Positions 8,165 to 16,954 of a stretch of 64,000 nt of DNA are shown in pieces; position 1 is the first letter of the stretch; each line of letters begins with the position of its first letter. The stretch spans positions 4,828,501-4,892,500 of the forward strand of contig NZ_LR134386.1 in NCBI RefSeq assembly GCF_900637665.1, given 5' to 3'. The notes below the pieces were generated by a model. That model was not told the DNA's origin and ran no database searches. It saw nothing but the letters and a program-made list of their open reading frames with translations. A program made the position numbers and the translations under genes. The DNA comes from Chryseobacterium nakagawai (GTDB lineage: Bacteria; Bacteroidota; Bacteroidia; Flavobacteriales; Weeksellaceae).

Positions 8165-8728
8165 ATGAAAAATTACTGGGACCAGGGAATTTCTTTTGAA
8201 GAATACCTTCAAATTGCACAACAAAGATTAGACAAGCCTGCCAATCAACAGGAAATTGAATATAAACAATACTATGAGCTTGGGCTTCAGAGAATGGACA
8301 GAACAATTAAAAAGTATGTTCCGGATGAAGATCAAAGAAAAGAATTAGAGTCTAAGAATTTTGACGGAAAGATTTTAATCATTTCTGAAGCTTGGTGTGG
8401 CGATGCCAGTGCAACAGTTCCGGCACTTTTTAAATTCTTTGAAGGTCATAATGAGATCAGAGTTTTTTTAAGAGACAGTGATAAGAATTTAATCAACCAG
8501 TTTTTAACCAATGGCACAGAGTCTATCCCTAAGGTATTAATTCTTGATAAAGATTTCAATGTGAAAAATTCATGGGGCCCCCGTCCAAAATATGGATATG
8601 AGCTATTGATGAAATATAAAGCTGATCCGGAGGGCTATCCAAAGGATACTTTCTATAACGACCTTCAAGTCTATTATGCAAAAAACAGAGGTAAAGATGC
8701 TGTTCAGGAAATCTTAGATCTCTTGTAA
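8165..8728 (+). CDS. thioredoxin-fold protein with WCGDA site
   Basis: This is a 187-residue cytoplasmic protein (no signal peptide). LIISEAWCGDASATVPAL around residues 72-89 is at the place of the thioredoxin active site, but reads C-G-D-A instead of C-x-x-C, with the first Cys at residue 78 and no resolving partner. TESIPKVLILDKD later supplies the cis-Pro segment (SIP). This is the common flavobacterial thioredoxin-family variant; a monothiol reductase or a binding role are both possible. ATG 8165 is preferred to an in-frame TTG at 8159. It lies 17 bases after aroC and 11 before the TlpA-like gene. Confidence 0.8.
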   Translation: MKNYWDQGISFEEYLQIAQQRLDKPANQQEIEYKQYYELGLQRMDRTIKKYVPDEDQRKELESKNFDGKILIISEAWCGDASATVPALFKFFEGHNEIRVFLRDSDKNLINQFLTNGTESIPKVLILDKDFNVKNSWGPRPKYGYELLMKYKADPEGYPKDTFYNDLQVYYAKNRGKDAVQEILDLL

Positions 8729-8739
8729 AAAAACAGAAT

Positions 8740-9279
8740 ATGAAAAAAGGGATTATTTTTATTGTCATAATTATCATCATTGGTATTATAGCATTTGTAC
8801 CGGGAGTGAAGGATTTTCTGAAAAATCAGTTCTTCCCTATCGCTACCATTGAAAATGCAGTACACATCAATGAAGAAGATTATGACGTAGATCTTAAAGG
8901 GATCAATGCACCCAGCACTAACCTTAAAAATTTTAAGAACAAAGCTGTTTTCCTTAACTTCTGGGGAACATGGTGCCCACCGTGCAGAAAAGAATGGCCA
9001 TCTATTCAGAAATTATATGATACAAGAAAAGATAATGTAGATTTTGTACTTATCGCCATGAATGATAAAGAAGAAGATGTTAGAAAATTTCTAAAGGAAA
9101 ATAATTATACGGTACCTGTGTATATTGCACAAAGCCCGATATCTGAAAAGATCCTTCCTAAAGTTTTTCCTACAACTTTTCTTCTGGATAAAACCGGCAG
9201 AATTCTTATTAAGGAAGATGCCACAAAAGACTGGGACTCAGAAACTGTGCATCAGTTTATTGATAATATCATCAAATAA
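8740..9279 (+). CDS. TlpA-family membrane-anchored disulfide reductase
   Basis: The 179-residue product begins with a hydrophobic anchor (GIIFIVIIIIIGIIAFVPG) and continues as a periplasmic thioredoxin domain. The active site FWGTWCPPCRKEWPSI has Cys79 and Cys82 in a CPPC motif, and FPTTFLLDKTGRI supplies the cis-Pro loop. TlpA/ResA-type proteins keep periplasmic cysteines reduced, for example in cytochrome c maturation. The specific partner cannot be read here. The gene follows the WCGDA thioredoxin gene by 11 bases, so the two are probably co-transcribed. Confidence 0.88.
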   Translation: MKKGIIFIVIIIIIGIIAFVPGVKDFLKNQFFPIATIENAVHINEEDYDVDLKGINAPSTNLKNFKNKAVFLNFWGTWCPPCRKEWPSIQKLYDTRKDNVDFVLIAMNDKEEDVRKFLKENNYTVPVYIAQSPISEKILPKVFPTTFLLDKTGRILIKEDATKDWDSETVHQFIDNIIK

Positions 9280-9363
9280 TTTTTTAACTAAATTTTATAA
9301 TTTGTTGGTACAGGATTTGTGAAATTTATACCATTGAAAAATTTGTTTAAATCCAAACACAAA

Positions 9364-9705
9364 ATGAAATATTCAAAATTAAATCTTGCAAAAGAAGCTA
9401 TCAATCACAAGGGCTTTGTAAAAAAGATCCCTGATATTTTCAGAATGGTAAAAATGTGGAGAAAAGGAAGCTATCCTATGAAATCCATTGACATTATTCT
9501 TCCTCTATTGGGAATTTTATATGTCATCTCTCCTATTGACCTCCTTCCTGAATTTGCTATCCCAGTGCTTGGGGTTATGGACGATTTGGCAGTGTTGTCA
9601 CTTACCATCCCCAAACTCATTAAAGAAGTTGACAAATTTTTACTTTGGGAAGCTGAACAAAAATATAATGGCACTCAAATGATTGATGCCGAGATCGTAA
9701 AATAA
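9364..9705 (+). CDS. YkvA family (DUF1232) membrane protein
   Basis: The core PLLGILYVISPIDLLPEFAIPVLGVMDDLAVL is the DUF1232 signature, with the invariant SPIDLLPE and DD positions in a short hydrophobic hairpin. I start the protein at ATG 9364 (113 residues). A GTG at 9319 in the same frame would add 15 residues (KFIPLKNLFKSKHK), which are not part of the family. The molecular function of the family is not established. A strong terminator follows, so this gene closes the transcription unit before pyrEF. Confidence 0.8.
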   Translation: MKYSKLNLAKEAINHKGFVKKIPDIFRMVKMWRKGSYPMKSIDIILPLLGILYVISPIDLLPEFAIPVLGVMDDLAVLSLTIPKLIKEVDKFLLWEAEQKYNGTQMIDAEIVK

Positions 9706-9723
9706 TAGTTTATTTATATTTTT

Positions 9724-9755
9724 AAAACCATTCTGTTTTTGCAGAATGGTTTTTT
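9724..9755 (+). terminator. intrinsic terminator after the YkvA gene
   Basis: A 12-bp stem (9724-9735 with 9742-9753) with six-base loop, ending in a T run. Confidence 0.85.
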
Positions 9756-9799
9756 ATTAATCAATTGGCGATAAATTTTTAAGCCTTATTTCAAATCCT

Positions 9800-9807
9800 T
9801 AAATTTG
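9800..9807 (+). promoter_or_regulatory. -7 element of the UMP synthase gene
   Basis: TAAATTTG matches TAnnTTTG, 19 bases before the ATG at 9827. No clear TTTG at -33 was found. Confidence 0.5.
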
Positions 9808-9826
9808 CAACATCTAATAAAAAATA

Positions 9827-11206
9827 ATGGAAAGTAAAAAAGAATTCTTTTTGGAGTGCTACAAGCTAGGCATCATTAAATTTGGAAGATTTACCTTGAA
9901 AAGTGGTATCGAAAGCCCTTTTTATGTAGACTTAAGACCTTTAGCTTCGGATCCTAAAATCTTAAAAAATCTTGCTAATTATTTATTGGAAATGCTTCCA
10001 TTAGATAATTTCGATTTAATTTGTGGAGTTCCATATGCTGCTCTTCCTATGGCTACAGCTATGTCACTGGAAAGCTATATTCCATTAATCATTAAAAGAA
10101 AAGAAGCAAAAAGCTACGGTACTAAGAAACTGATCGAAGGAATTTATCAGAAAGGACAGAACTGTCTTTTAGTAGAAGATGTCATTACTTCCGGAAAATC
10201 TTTGGTAGAAACTATTGCTGAAGTGGAACAGGAAGACCTTAAAGTTGCTGACATTGTAGTGGTACTCGACAGAGAGCAAGGGGGAAAACAACTGTTAGAA
10301 AGTAAAGGATACAGGGTACATACTCTTTTCAATATTTCTGAAGTGTGCGAGATTCTTCAGGAGACTGGGGAATTATCTGACGAAGAAGTGAAGAGAATTC
10401 AGGACTTTTTACAGGGTAACCACATTCAGTTTGAAGAAGAAACCAGAACTTCTTATGAACAAAAACTAAGCAGTACCCAACATTCTGTTTCAAAAAAATT
10501 ATTGGAAACAGCATTGACAAAAAAGTCTAACCTAATTGCTTCTGCAGATGTTACAACCACTCAGGAGTTATTAGATTTTGCAGAAAAAGTTGGACCTCAT
10601 ATTATTGCTTTAAAGACACACATCGATATTATTTCTGATTTTGAATATGAAAAAACGATCACTCCTTTAAAAGCAATCGCTTCAAAACATCAGTTCTTAT
10701 TGATGGAAGACAGAAAATTTGCAGACATTGGAAATACACAAGAATTACAATTTACAAGCGGAGTTTTCAAAATTACAGATTGGGCAGATTTTGTAACATC
10801 CCAGGTTATTGGTGGTTTTGAATCTTTAGACTGCTTTAAAAATGTAGGAGTGGTAGCCATCGTTGGAATGTCTTCAAAAGGAGCTTTAACAACAACTAGC
10901 TATCGTGAAGAAGCATTAAAAGTAGCGTTATCTCATCCTAATGTAATTGGAGGAGTTTCTCAGAATAAAATCCCTGAAGACCTATTGCTATTCACTCCAG
11001 GTGTAAATCTTGCAGATTCTGGAGATGGAAAAGGCCAACAGTACAATACTCCGGAACATGTTTTCAAAACCCTGCACACAGATTTCATTATTGTAGGAAG
11101 AGGAATCTATAAATCTGAAGACCCGGAAGCAGCAGCAGTTACTTATAAAAATGAAGGTTGGAATGCCTATATTAATTCTTTGGAAAAAAAAGCAATTCAG
11201 AACTAA
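9827..11206 (+). CDS. bifunctional UMP synthase (OPRT-OMPDC fusion)
   Basis: This one protein of 459 residues carries the last two steps of UMP synthesis. The N-terminal domain (about 1-190) is orotate phosphoribosyltransferase, with the PRPP loop LLVEDVITSGKS at about residues 114-125. The C-terminal domain (about 215-455) is orotidine-5'-phosphate decarboxylase, with ALKTHIDI and the catalytic EDRKFADIGNT at 294-304. That catalytic motif and the OPRT-then-OMPDC order are those of eukaryotic UMP synthases, whereas most bacterial PyrF proteins have a K-x-D-I-P type motif and separate genes. Both active sites look intact. It has its own promoter and no pyrimidine genes beside it. Confidence 0.93.
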   Translation: MESKKEFFLECYKLGIIKFGRFTLKSGIESPFYVDLRPLASDPKILKNLANYLLEMLPLDNFDLICGVPYAALPMATAMSLESYIPLIIKRKEAKSYGTKKLIEGIYQKGQNCLLVEDVITSGKSLVETIAEVEQEDLKVADIVVVLDREQGGKQLLESKGYRVHTLFNISEVCEILQETGELSDEEVKRIQDFLQGNHIQFEEETRTSYEQKLSSTQHSVSKKLLETALTKKSNLIASADVTTTQELLDFAEKVGPHIIALKTHIDIISDFEYEKTITPLKAIASKHQFLLMEDRKFADIGNTQELQFTSGVFKITDWADFVTSQVIGGFESLDCFKNVGVVAIVGMSSKGALTTTSYREEALKVALSHPNVIGGVSQNKIPEDLLLFTPGVNLADSGDGKGQQYNTPEHVFKTLHTDFIIVGRGIYKSEDPEAAAVTYKNEGWNAYINSLEKKAIQN

Positions 11207-11234
11207 AATCCTATAAAGTATATACAAAATAAGC

Positions 11235-11242
11235 TATATTTG
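11235..11242 (+). promoter_or_regulatory. -7 element upstream of the M1-like/barrel gene
   Basis: TATATTTG matches TAnnTTTG exactly and lies 17 bases before the TTG start at 11260, supporting that start. Confidence 0.5.
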
Positions 11243-11259
11243 AGCTTTATCACGGATAT

Positions 11260-14082
11260 TTGAAAAAGATCAGCATTTGCCTTATTTTGTTTTGTGGAGT
11301 TATACACGTTTCTGCACAAAAAGACAGTATATACATTGGAGCAAAACTTTCTCCTGACAGGAAAACCCTTGAGGTGAATCAGGAGATTGTTTATTACAAT
11401 CATTCTGAAAAAGACCTGCAGACTATAAAACTTCTGAACTGGATTTCTGCTTATAACAAACGCGGAACATCCTTAGTCTACAGAAAACTGGAAGACCGAA
11501 ATAACGATTTGCATTTTGCAAAAGACCATGAACTGGGAAAACTTCTTGAACTTAATATTAAAGATTCAGGAAACCAAGAAATACCCGTCAATACAATTTC
11601 AGATGAAAATCTTTTTCTTCCTCTTAAACAGGCATTAAAACCAGGTGAACATATCACCTTGCAGTTACACTACCGTTTGCAGCTTCCCGATAAGAAGTTT
11701 ACGGAATATGGAACATCCGGTCAGAATACTGCCTTAAAATATTTCTTTATTGTTCCGGATCATTTTGATCCGGACAATATTTCTGAAAGAAAATATCATG
11801 ATATTGAAGAACCGGTAAGTTTCAATACTTTCTGGACCGTCAATTTTGATATTCCTGTGAACAGTTTCATAGAAAGTAATCTGCCACAGATTCAAATGAA
11901 TTCTTTTCAGGGATACCTGAATTCAGATCCTGAATTTTTAGTTTCTCCCAATATATACCCTATCATAAAAACCAATATTGATGGTACAGATACCGAAATA
12001 AAATTTGGCTATAATATCAAACCTGATGAGAAACAAAATCTGGAGTTTTACTTGCCCCTTCATTTAAAATTTCTCAAGGAAAAAATAGGGTCTCTCCCAA
12101 AAAGCATATTTATTTCAGATAAGTTCAGAGCAAAAGAAGATTTCTTTGGGAATAATGATATTACTTTCTGGAAGTTCAGATTCCCTTTATTTACAGATGC
12201 TGAAAAAACTGATCTTGATTACTTTGGAATCATTACCAAAAAAGTTCTAGATGAAAAGGTCATTGCTGATAAACAAGAAGACCATTGGTTCAAAAATGGT
12301 CTAAAATCCTATCTTGAAATCCAGTATCTGAAAAAATTCTATAAAGATACCAAGCTTTTAGGGATGCTACCAGAAGCCAAAATTTTTGGTATCAAACCTC
12401 TAAAATTATTCCATGCATCTAAGGTAAAACTTCTGGACCGTTATGGATTGTCTTACCAATATATCATGCTCCAGAATCTGGATCAGAAAATTGATGAGGA
12501 TTTTACAAGTCTAAGTAACTTTAATGATATGGCTATTAGTAGTTTTGAGACAGGAAGCCTGTTCAATTATTCTGCTGATAAAATGGGTGATGAGACTTTC
12601 AATGCTCTTGTAAAAGATTATCTTTCAAAAAATTCAGGAAATAAGATTAATCCGGATGATTTTCTGAAAGAGCTATCAGATAAAGAAAAATCGGCCCATT
12701 ACCTTGAAAGTTTCTTTAAACAGAAGAACAGGGTTAACTTTAAGCTGAAACATATTAAAAAAGAGAATGATTCTTTACATATTAAAATTGCAAAAAATAC
12801 AGATGCATCTATTCCTGTAAAGCTTGAAACCGAAACCAAGGCTGGCGAAAGAAAATCTTATTGGATAGAAACAGAAGAAAATGAGAGATTAAAAGAGATT
12901 TCTCTTCCTGCATCAGATAATATTTATAAAGTCACCTTAAATAATGATTACATTTTCCCAGAGGCCAGCTATCGGGATAATTTTCTATATGCCAAAGGAT
13001 TGTTTTTAAATACAAAAAAGATTAAGTTTAAACTCATAAAGGATATCCCGAATCCTGAATATAACGAAATCTATGTAAGTCCGAGAGTTCGATTCAATAA
13101 TACTTATGATAAATTTTTGTTAGGGGCTAACTTTAAAAACCAGTCATTTTTTGACCAGAAATTTCTCTATTCATTTACTCCAACATACAGTACCGGAACA
13201 GGAAAACTAACCGGTTCAGGAGGAATATCTTACTCCTTCCTGCCAGCTGAAAGCATGTTTAGAAGTATTACATTTGGAGCTTCGGGATCTTATTTCCATT
13301 ATGATTATAACTTAGCATACACAAAGGGGTCCGTATTTTCAACGCTCAACTTTAGAAAAAACCCAAGAAGTACAGTAAGCAGAAGTGTTGGGGCTTCTTA
13401 TAATTATTTTGAAAGAGATCTTAGTCCTGCTATGATTGCCAATGACGATTATAAAAAATATAACCTTTGGGGATTAGGATATAGCTACAGTGATAGCCAG
13501 ATGATCCATGAGAAAAGCTTCAGTCTAAGTGCACAAGGTATGGAAGATTTCAATAAGATTACTGCTGAAGGATTCTACAGATGGGAATTTGCTCCAAGAC
13601 AAAAGCTGAGTGTCCGTTTATTTGCCGGATATTTCCTCAGAAATGACACGCGTAATGATTTATTCAACTATGGAATTTCAAGAGTATCAAACTATACCTT
13701 CTCTTACAATCTTTTAGGAGAGAGTGCGAGCAGCGGTCTTCTTTCACAACAGTTTATCCTTGCTGATGGCGGATTTAAATCATTTCTTCCGGGAACAGTT
13801 AATCAGTGGATCACTTCTGTGAATATAGATTCAAGTATATGGAAAATATTCCATGTGTATGCCGATGCCGGAATATATAAAAACAAAAATTTCCCTACAA
13901 AGTTTATCTGGGACAGTGGAGTTAAGGTAAGAATCATTCCGGATTTCCTGGAAATTTACTTTCCGATACAATCTTCATTGGGATTTGAACCCGGATTTAA
14001 AGATTATGCTAAACGTATAAGATATACGCTAGTTCTTAATCTGGGAGCTGTCATTAATGCAGCAAGAAGAGGTTGGTATTAA
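11260..14082 (+). CDS. peptidase-M1-like domain fused to an outer-membrane beta-barrel
   Basis: The 940-residue protein has a signal peptide (KKISICLILFCGVIHVSAQ). Residues about 20-470 follow the peptidase M1 (aminopeptidase N-like) layout, but no HExxH zinc motif exists. The place of the usual NEG-x-A-x-Y-x-E helix reads HWFKNGLKSYLE, so the third ligand is also lost and the domain is probably catalytically dead. From about residue 600 to the end, alternating aromatic and polar strands (for example YNEIYVSPRVRFNN, YSYSDSQMIHEKSFSLSAQG) form an outer-membrane barrel. A role as a surface or periplasmic binding platform is inference. The start is TTG; the signal peptide fixes it. Confidence 0.7.
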   Translation: MKKISICLILFCGVIHVSAQKDSIYIGAKLSPDRKTLEVNQEIVYYNHSEKDLQTIKLLNWISAYNKRGTSLVYRKLEDRNNDLHFAKDHELGKLLELNIKDSGNQEIPVNTISDENLFLPLKQALKPGEHITLQLHYRLQLPDKKFTEYGTSGQNTALKYFFIVPDHFDPDNISERKYHDIEEPVSFNTFWTVNFDIPVNSFIESNLPQIQMNSFQGYLNSDPEFLVSPNIYPIIKTNIDGTDTEIKFGYNIKPDEKQNLEFYLPLHLKFLKEKIGSLPKSIFISDKFRAKEDFFGNNDITFWKFRFPLFTDAEKTDLDYFGIITKKVLDEKVIADKQEDHWFKNGLKSYLEIQYLKKFYKDTKLLGMLPEAKIFGIKPLKLFHASKVKLLDRYGLSYQYIMLQNLDQKIDEDFTSLSNFNDMAISSFETGSLFNYSADKMGDETFNALVKDYLSKNSGNKINPDDFLKELSDKEKSAHYLESFFKQKNRVNFKLKHIKKENDSLHIKIAKNTDASIPVKLETETKAGERKSYWIETEENERLKEISLPASDNIYKVTLNNDYIFPEASYRDNFLYAKGLFLNTKKIKFKLIKDIPNPEYNEIYVSPRVRFNNTYDKFLLGANFKNQSFFDQKFLYSFTPTYSTGTGKLTGSGGISYSFLPAESMFRSITFGASGSYFHYDYNLAYTKGSVFSTLNFRKNPRSTVSRSVGASYNYFERDLSPAMIANDDYKKYNLWGLGYSYSDSQMIHEKSFSLSAQGMEDFNKITAEGFYRWEFAPRQKLSVRLFAGYFLRNDTRNDLFNYGISRVSNYTFSYNLLGESASSGLLSQQFILADGGFKSFLPGTVNQWITSVNIDSSIWKIFHVYADAGIYKNKNFPTKFIWDSGVKVRIIPDFLEIYFPIQSSLGFEPGFKDYAKRIRYTLVLNLGAVINAARRGWY

Positions 14083-14088
14083 AAAAGA

Positions 14089-14110
14089 AACAGCTTATCA
14101 CTAAGCTGTT
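14089..14110 (-). terminator. terminator between convergent genes
   Basis: Stem AACAGCTTA/TAAGCTGTT (14089-14097 with 14102-14110). Read leftward it runs into TTTCTTTTTT, so it mainly serves the T9SS gene at 14133-14942. Confidence 0.7.
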
Positions 14111-14132
14111 CCTATCAAAAAATATTGAAAAA

Positions 14133-14942
14133 CTAATCTTTTATAATTTTTTGTGAAACGGGAGCGTTGTTCACTGTTCCTGTTATAAAATAAGTTCCTT
14201 TAGGAAGTTCTGTAATGTCTATATTCTGAGCAAATTTCGTTGGAGATTTTTTTACAACCTGTCTGAAGGTATCGTATACCTTTACATCTTTGATCTGCAT
14301 TCCGAAAAGCACATTACCATCCTTAACAAATGGATTCTGAACAAAGCCTGCTCTTGCCGCTCCTTCCGCAGAAAAATCTGCCATATTATCGTTGTTACTC
14401 TCTAAAGTCCTTCTGATTGAAGTTGAAGCTGTAGGAGAAGGAGCCGGCCCATCACCTTTAAACTGGTCTGCATTGGCACCATACCCTACAAAATCTAAAA
14501 CATTGGAAGAAACCGGGCTCATCACCTGTACAATATTTCCTGCCAATACTAACTTTCCGGATGCTCCTGAAATTCTTATCCCAACAGATTTATTGGGTGT
14601 ACCATCAAAATTCGTAACGGTTGTCGCAATAAAATCAGGTGTTGGCAACGCTTCTACTCCTCCATCTACTGCTGCTTCCTGGATCAGATAGGTTTCTTCT
14701 GGTCCCAAAGTAAAATCTGGCAATGTATGATATTCTGTAAAAGCCCCAATTGCGGGTGCGTATTGAATGCTGGCCCCCGTTAAAGAAGCCAGTGTAGTTC
14801 CTATATTTTTCAGGACGATATAGTTATTTTTGAAAACCGCTCCTGAATTACCATTCCCTCCATAAATCTCATTGATCACAATCTGGGCGTTCATAAAAGC
14901 AGTCATCAAAGTTAGACTAGCAATAGTAAAGATTTTTTTCAT
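14133..14942 (-). CDS. T9SS type A sorting domain protein with lamin-tail domain
   Basis: This is a 269-residue secreted protein. A signal peptide (MKKIFTIASLTLMTAFMNAQ) is followed by IVINEIYGGNGNSGAVFKNN and YIVLKN, the opening of a lamin-tail (LTD) beta domain. The end is a T9SS type A sorting domain: VKVYDTFRQVVKK, ITELPKGTYFITGTVN, VSQKIIKD. The last 70-80 residues would be recognised by the T9SS in the outer membrane and removed or lipid-linked at the surface. Compared with its paralogue at 15129-15917, the GQIV of the CTD is RQVV here. The ligand of the LTD is unknown. Confidence 0.85.
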   Translation of the reverse strand: MKKIFTIASLTLMTAFMNAQIVINEIYGGNGNSGAVFKNNYIVLKNIGTTLASLTGASIQYAPAIGAFTEYHTLPDFTLGPEETYLIQEAAVDGGVEALPTPDFIATTVTNFDGTPNKSVGIRISGASGKLVLAGNIVQVMSPVSSNVLDFVGYGANADQFKGDGPAPSPTASTSIRRTLESNNDNMADFSAEGAARAGFVQNPFVKDGNVLFGMQIKDVKVYDTFRQVVKKSPTKFAQNIDITELPKGTYFITGTVNNAPVSQKIIKD

Positions 14943-15069
14943 TACAATAATTTTAGGAATAGAGTTATCATAAAAATATCAAAAACAACACCATTTAATT
15001 GGAAATTTACAAAAATTCTATCATAAATCTATTGTATTCTTACTAACAAATTTTAAATAAATATGCATA

Positions 15070-15104
15070 AAAAAATCCGGCCATTTCTTCGAAATGGCCG
15101 GATT
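15070..15104 (-). terminator. terminator of the T9SS gene at 15129-15917
   Basis: A 14-bp GC-rich stem (15074-15087 with 15091-15104) with 3-base loop. Leftward it is followed by a T7 run. Confidence 0.9.
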
Positions 15105-15128
15105 CTATTTTTAATCTAAAACTATAAA

Positions 15129-15917
15129 TTAGTCTTTTAGGATTTTTTGAGATACTGCTTCCTTATTTACTGTACCCGTTACGATATAGTTACCTTTTGT
15201 TAACTCAGCAACATTTACAGTTCCGTTTTCTTTTACAGAAGCTTCTTTTACGATCTGCCCAAACATATTGTAAACTTTCACATCTTTCACATCTGCTCCG
15301 AAAGTAATTTCGTTATTTTTTACGAAAGTATTTTTTACGAAACTTGCAGTCTTCGTTTTGTTAGTATCTGAAACAGCTAGAGATCCTGTAGCAACTGTTT
15401 TGATAACGATATTATCTAAATAAGCTCTAAGAGAAGTAGTTGGAGTTTCAAATGTAACTGTTGAGTTTGCCTGACCACCAGTAAACGTTACTGTCTTTGA
15501 TTCCGGAGTACCACTCATTACAGCAGCATAAGATACGGTTTGGTTTGCCAAATTTGTTACTTTTACAACAATAGTACTTGGAGTACCTGTCCAACCCTTA
15601 ACATCAAAAGTGACTACTACATTTCCTCCATCAGTTGACAAATCCAGAGTTTTTGAAGTCATAGTTCCGATAACAGAACTTGTTCCTAATTTCGCCATAC
15701 CTCCTGCACTGTATACTTTAGCTCCAGTAGGAAAGTTTGCTACAGGTGTTCCTGATGCGCTGTAAACATCTGTTGCATCAGGGGCATTAGTACCCGTTGA
15801 AGTTGTATTTCCACCTGCTGTGTAAGAAGCAAAATTCTCAGTTAAAACCACTGTTTGCTGAGCATTTGCCATAAAAGCAACAACAGCAATTCCACAAATT
15901 GTAAAGATCTTTTTCAT
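15129..15917 (-). CDS. T9SS type A sorting domain protein, beta-sandwich cargo
   Basis: The 262-residue product has a signal peptide (MKKIFTICGIAVVAFMANAQ) and a central beta-rich region with NFASYTAGGN, SKTLDLSTDGGNVVVTFDVKG and SLRAYLDNIVIK. These are the hallmarks of the jelly-roll modules found in many secreted flavobacterial proteins. A type A sorting domain closes the protein: VKDVKVYNMFGQIVKEASV, VAELTKGNYIVTGTVN, AVSQKILKD. No catalytic residues are evident, so adhesion or surface binding is the likely but unproven role. It shares its signal peptide and CTD style with the neighbouring gene at 14133, consistent with duplication. Confidence 0.85.
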   Translation of the reverse strand: MKKIFTICGIAVVAFMANAQQTVVLTENFASYTAGGNTTSTGTNAPDATDVYSASGTPVANFPTGAKVYSAGGMAKLGTSSVIGTMTSKTLDLSTDGGNVVVTFDVKGWTGTPSTIVVKVTNLANQTVSYAAVMSGTPESKTVTFTGGQANSTVTFETPTTSLRAYLDNIVIKTVATGSLAVSDTNKTKTASFVKNTFVKNNEITFGADVKDVKVYNMFGQIVKEASVKENGTVNVAELTKGNYIVTGTVNKEAVSQKILKD

Positions 15918-16009
15918 AAAATAATTTTTTTTAAAAATTTATGTGGTAAAAATACTAAAAAACACCTATTCATTTGAAACAGCGGTATATATTTAACAAT
16001 TAATTAAAA

Positions 16010-16804
16010 TTACTTTTTCATAATCTTCTCAGAAATGGCTTTACCATTACTATTTCCTGTTACAAGATAAATCCCACTCTGTAGATTTTCTACATTCACA
16101 GATTCATTTTCAAAAACGGAGGCTGTTTTTACCAGTTCTCCGCTTATATTAAAAATCTTAATCTCAGATTTTGTTCCAAAGTAAATTTCATTTTCTACAA
16201 AAGTATTTTTAACAAATATATTTTTAGACTTTATTATTTCTGAAGTAGCTAGTGAACCCGAAATACCTTCTACTTTTATATCATCTATTCTATAGTTTCC
16301 TGAATTGCTTGTTACTGAAAACCATCTAAGACTTAAAGTGGCAGCATTTCCTGCTCCAGCGGGAAGTTGAATAGGCACTCCATTATTTATAAGAGACCAG
16401 GTAGTAGCTTTTTTATTATAACTATAAGCGACATCATTCCATGTAGTCCCATCTGTACTCCATTGAAAAACAATATCCTGATTAAAGGCAGCAGCTCCCA
16501 GCCCACCCCATATGATGGAAATATTAGTATAGCCAATTGTTGCTAAATTAGAATATGTTAAGGTATGAGTAATATTATTGGGCCCCTGGCCAACGAATAC
16601 AACATTCATTCCTCCTGAAGCTCCGGGATATTTAGTTGTTGACGCACTAGAGCTATTTGATTTCCAGCCATTGATTGTATTAGTACTTGACCAGCCAGTT
16701 GGTAATATTGCTGTAGTTCCAAAAGATTCTGACAAAAGAGTGGTCTGTCCAAAAGCAGTAATGGCAAGCATTGCTGTTGCCAATAACGAATAAAGTTTTT
16801 TCAT
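16010..16804 (-). CDS. T9SS type A sorting domain protein, choice-of-anchor-like
   Basis: The 264-residue secreted protein has a signal peptide (MKKLYSLLATAMLAITAFGQ). It continues with LLSESFGTTAILPTGWSSTN, the ESF...LPxGW start of a choice-of-anchor/MAM-like jelly roll, and has NYRIDDIKVEG at its end. The sorting domain is IKIFNISGELVKTASV, VENLQSGIYLVTGNSNG, ISEKIMKK. The linker FVKNTFVENEIYFG resembles that of the gene at 15129. The three small cargo genes are separated by 90-190 bases and probably transcribed independently. No enzymatic motif is visible. Confidence 0.83.
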   Translation of the reverse strand: MKKLYSLLATAMLAITAFGQTTLLSESFGTTAILPTGWSSTNTINGWKSNSSSASTTKYPGASGGMNVVFVGQGPNNITHTLTYSNLATIGYTNISIIWGGLGAAAFNQDIVFQWSTDGTTWNDVAYSYNKKATTWSLINNGVPIQLPAGAGNAATLSLRWFSVTSNSGNYRIDDIKVEGISGSLATSEIIKSKNIFVKNTFVENEIYFGTKSEIKIFNISGELVKTASVFENESVNVENLQSGIYLVTGNSNGKAISEKIMKK

Positions 16805-16954
16805 GATTATAATTTTATATTATCTATAATTTCGATAACTAAATTACCCTTAATTTTAAGGACTTAACAATATTTGGATTAATTTTCTGTTAATAATAGT
16901 TGATCCTCTGCTATTAACATTTTTTAATTATTTTTACGAATTATTTTTCAAGAG

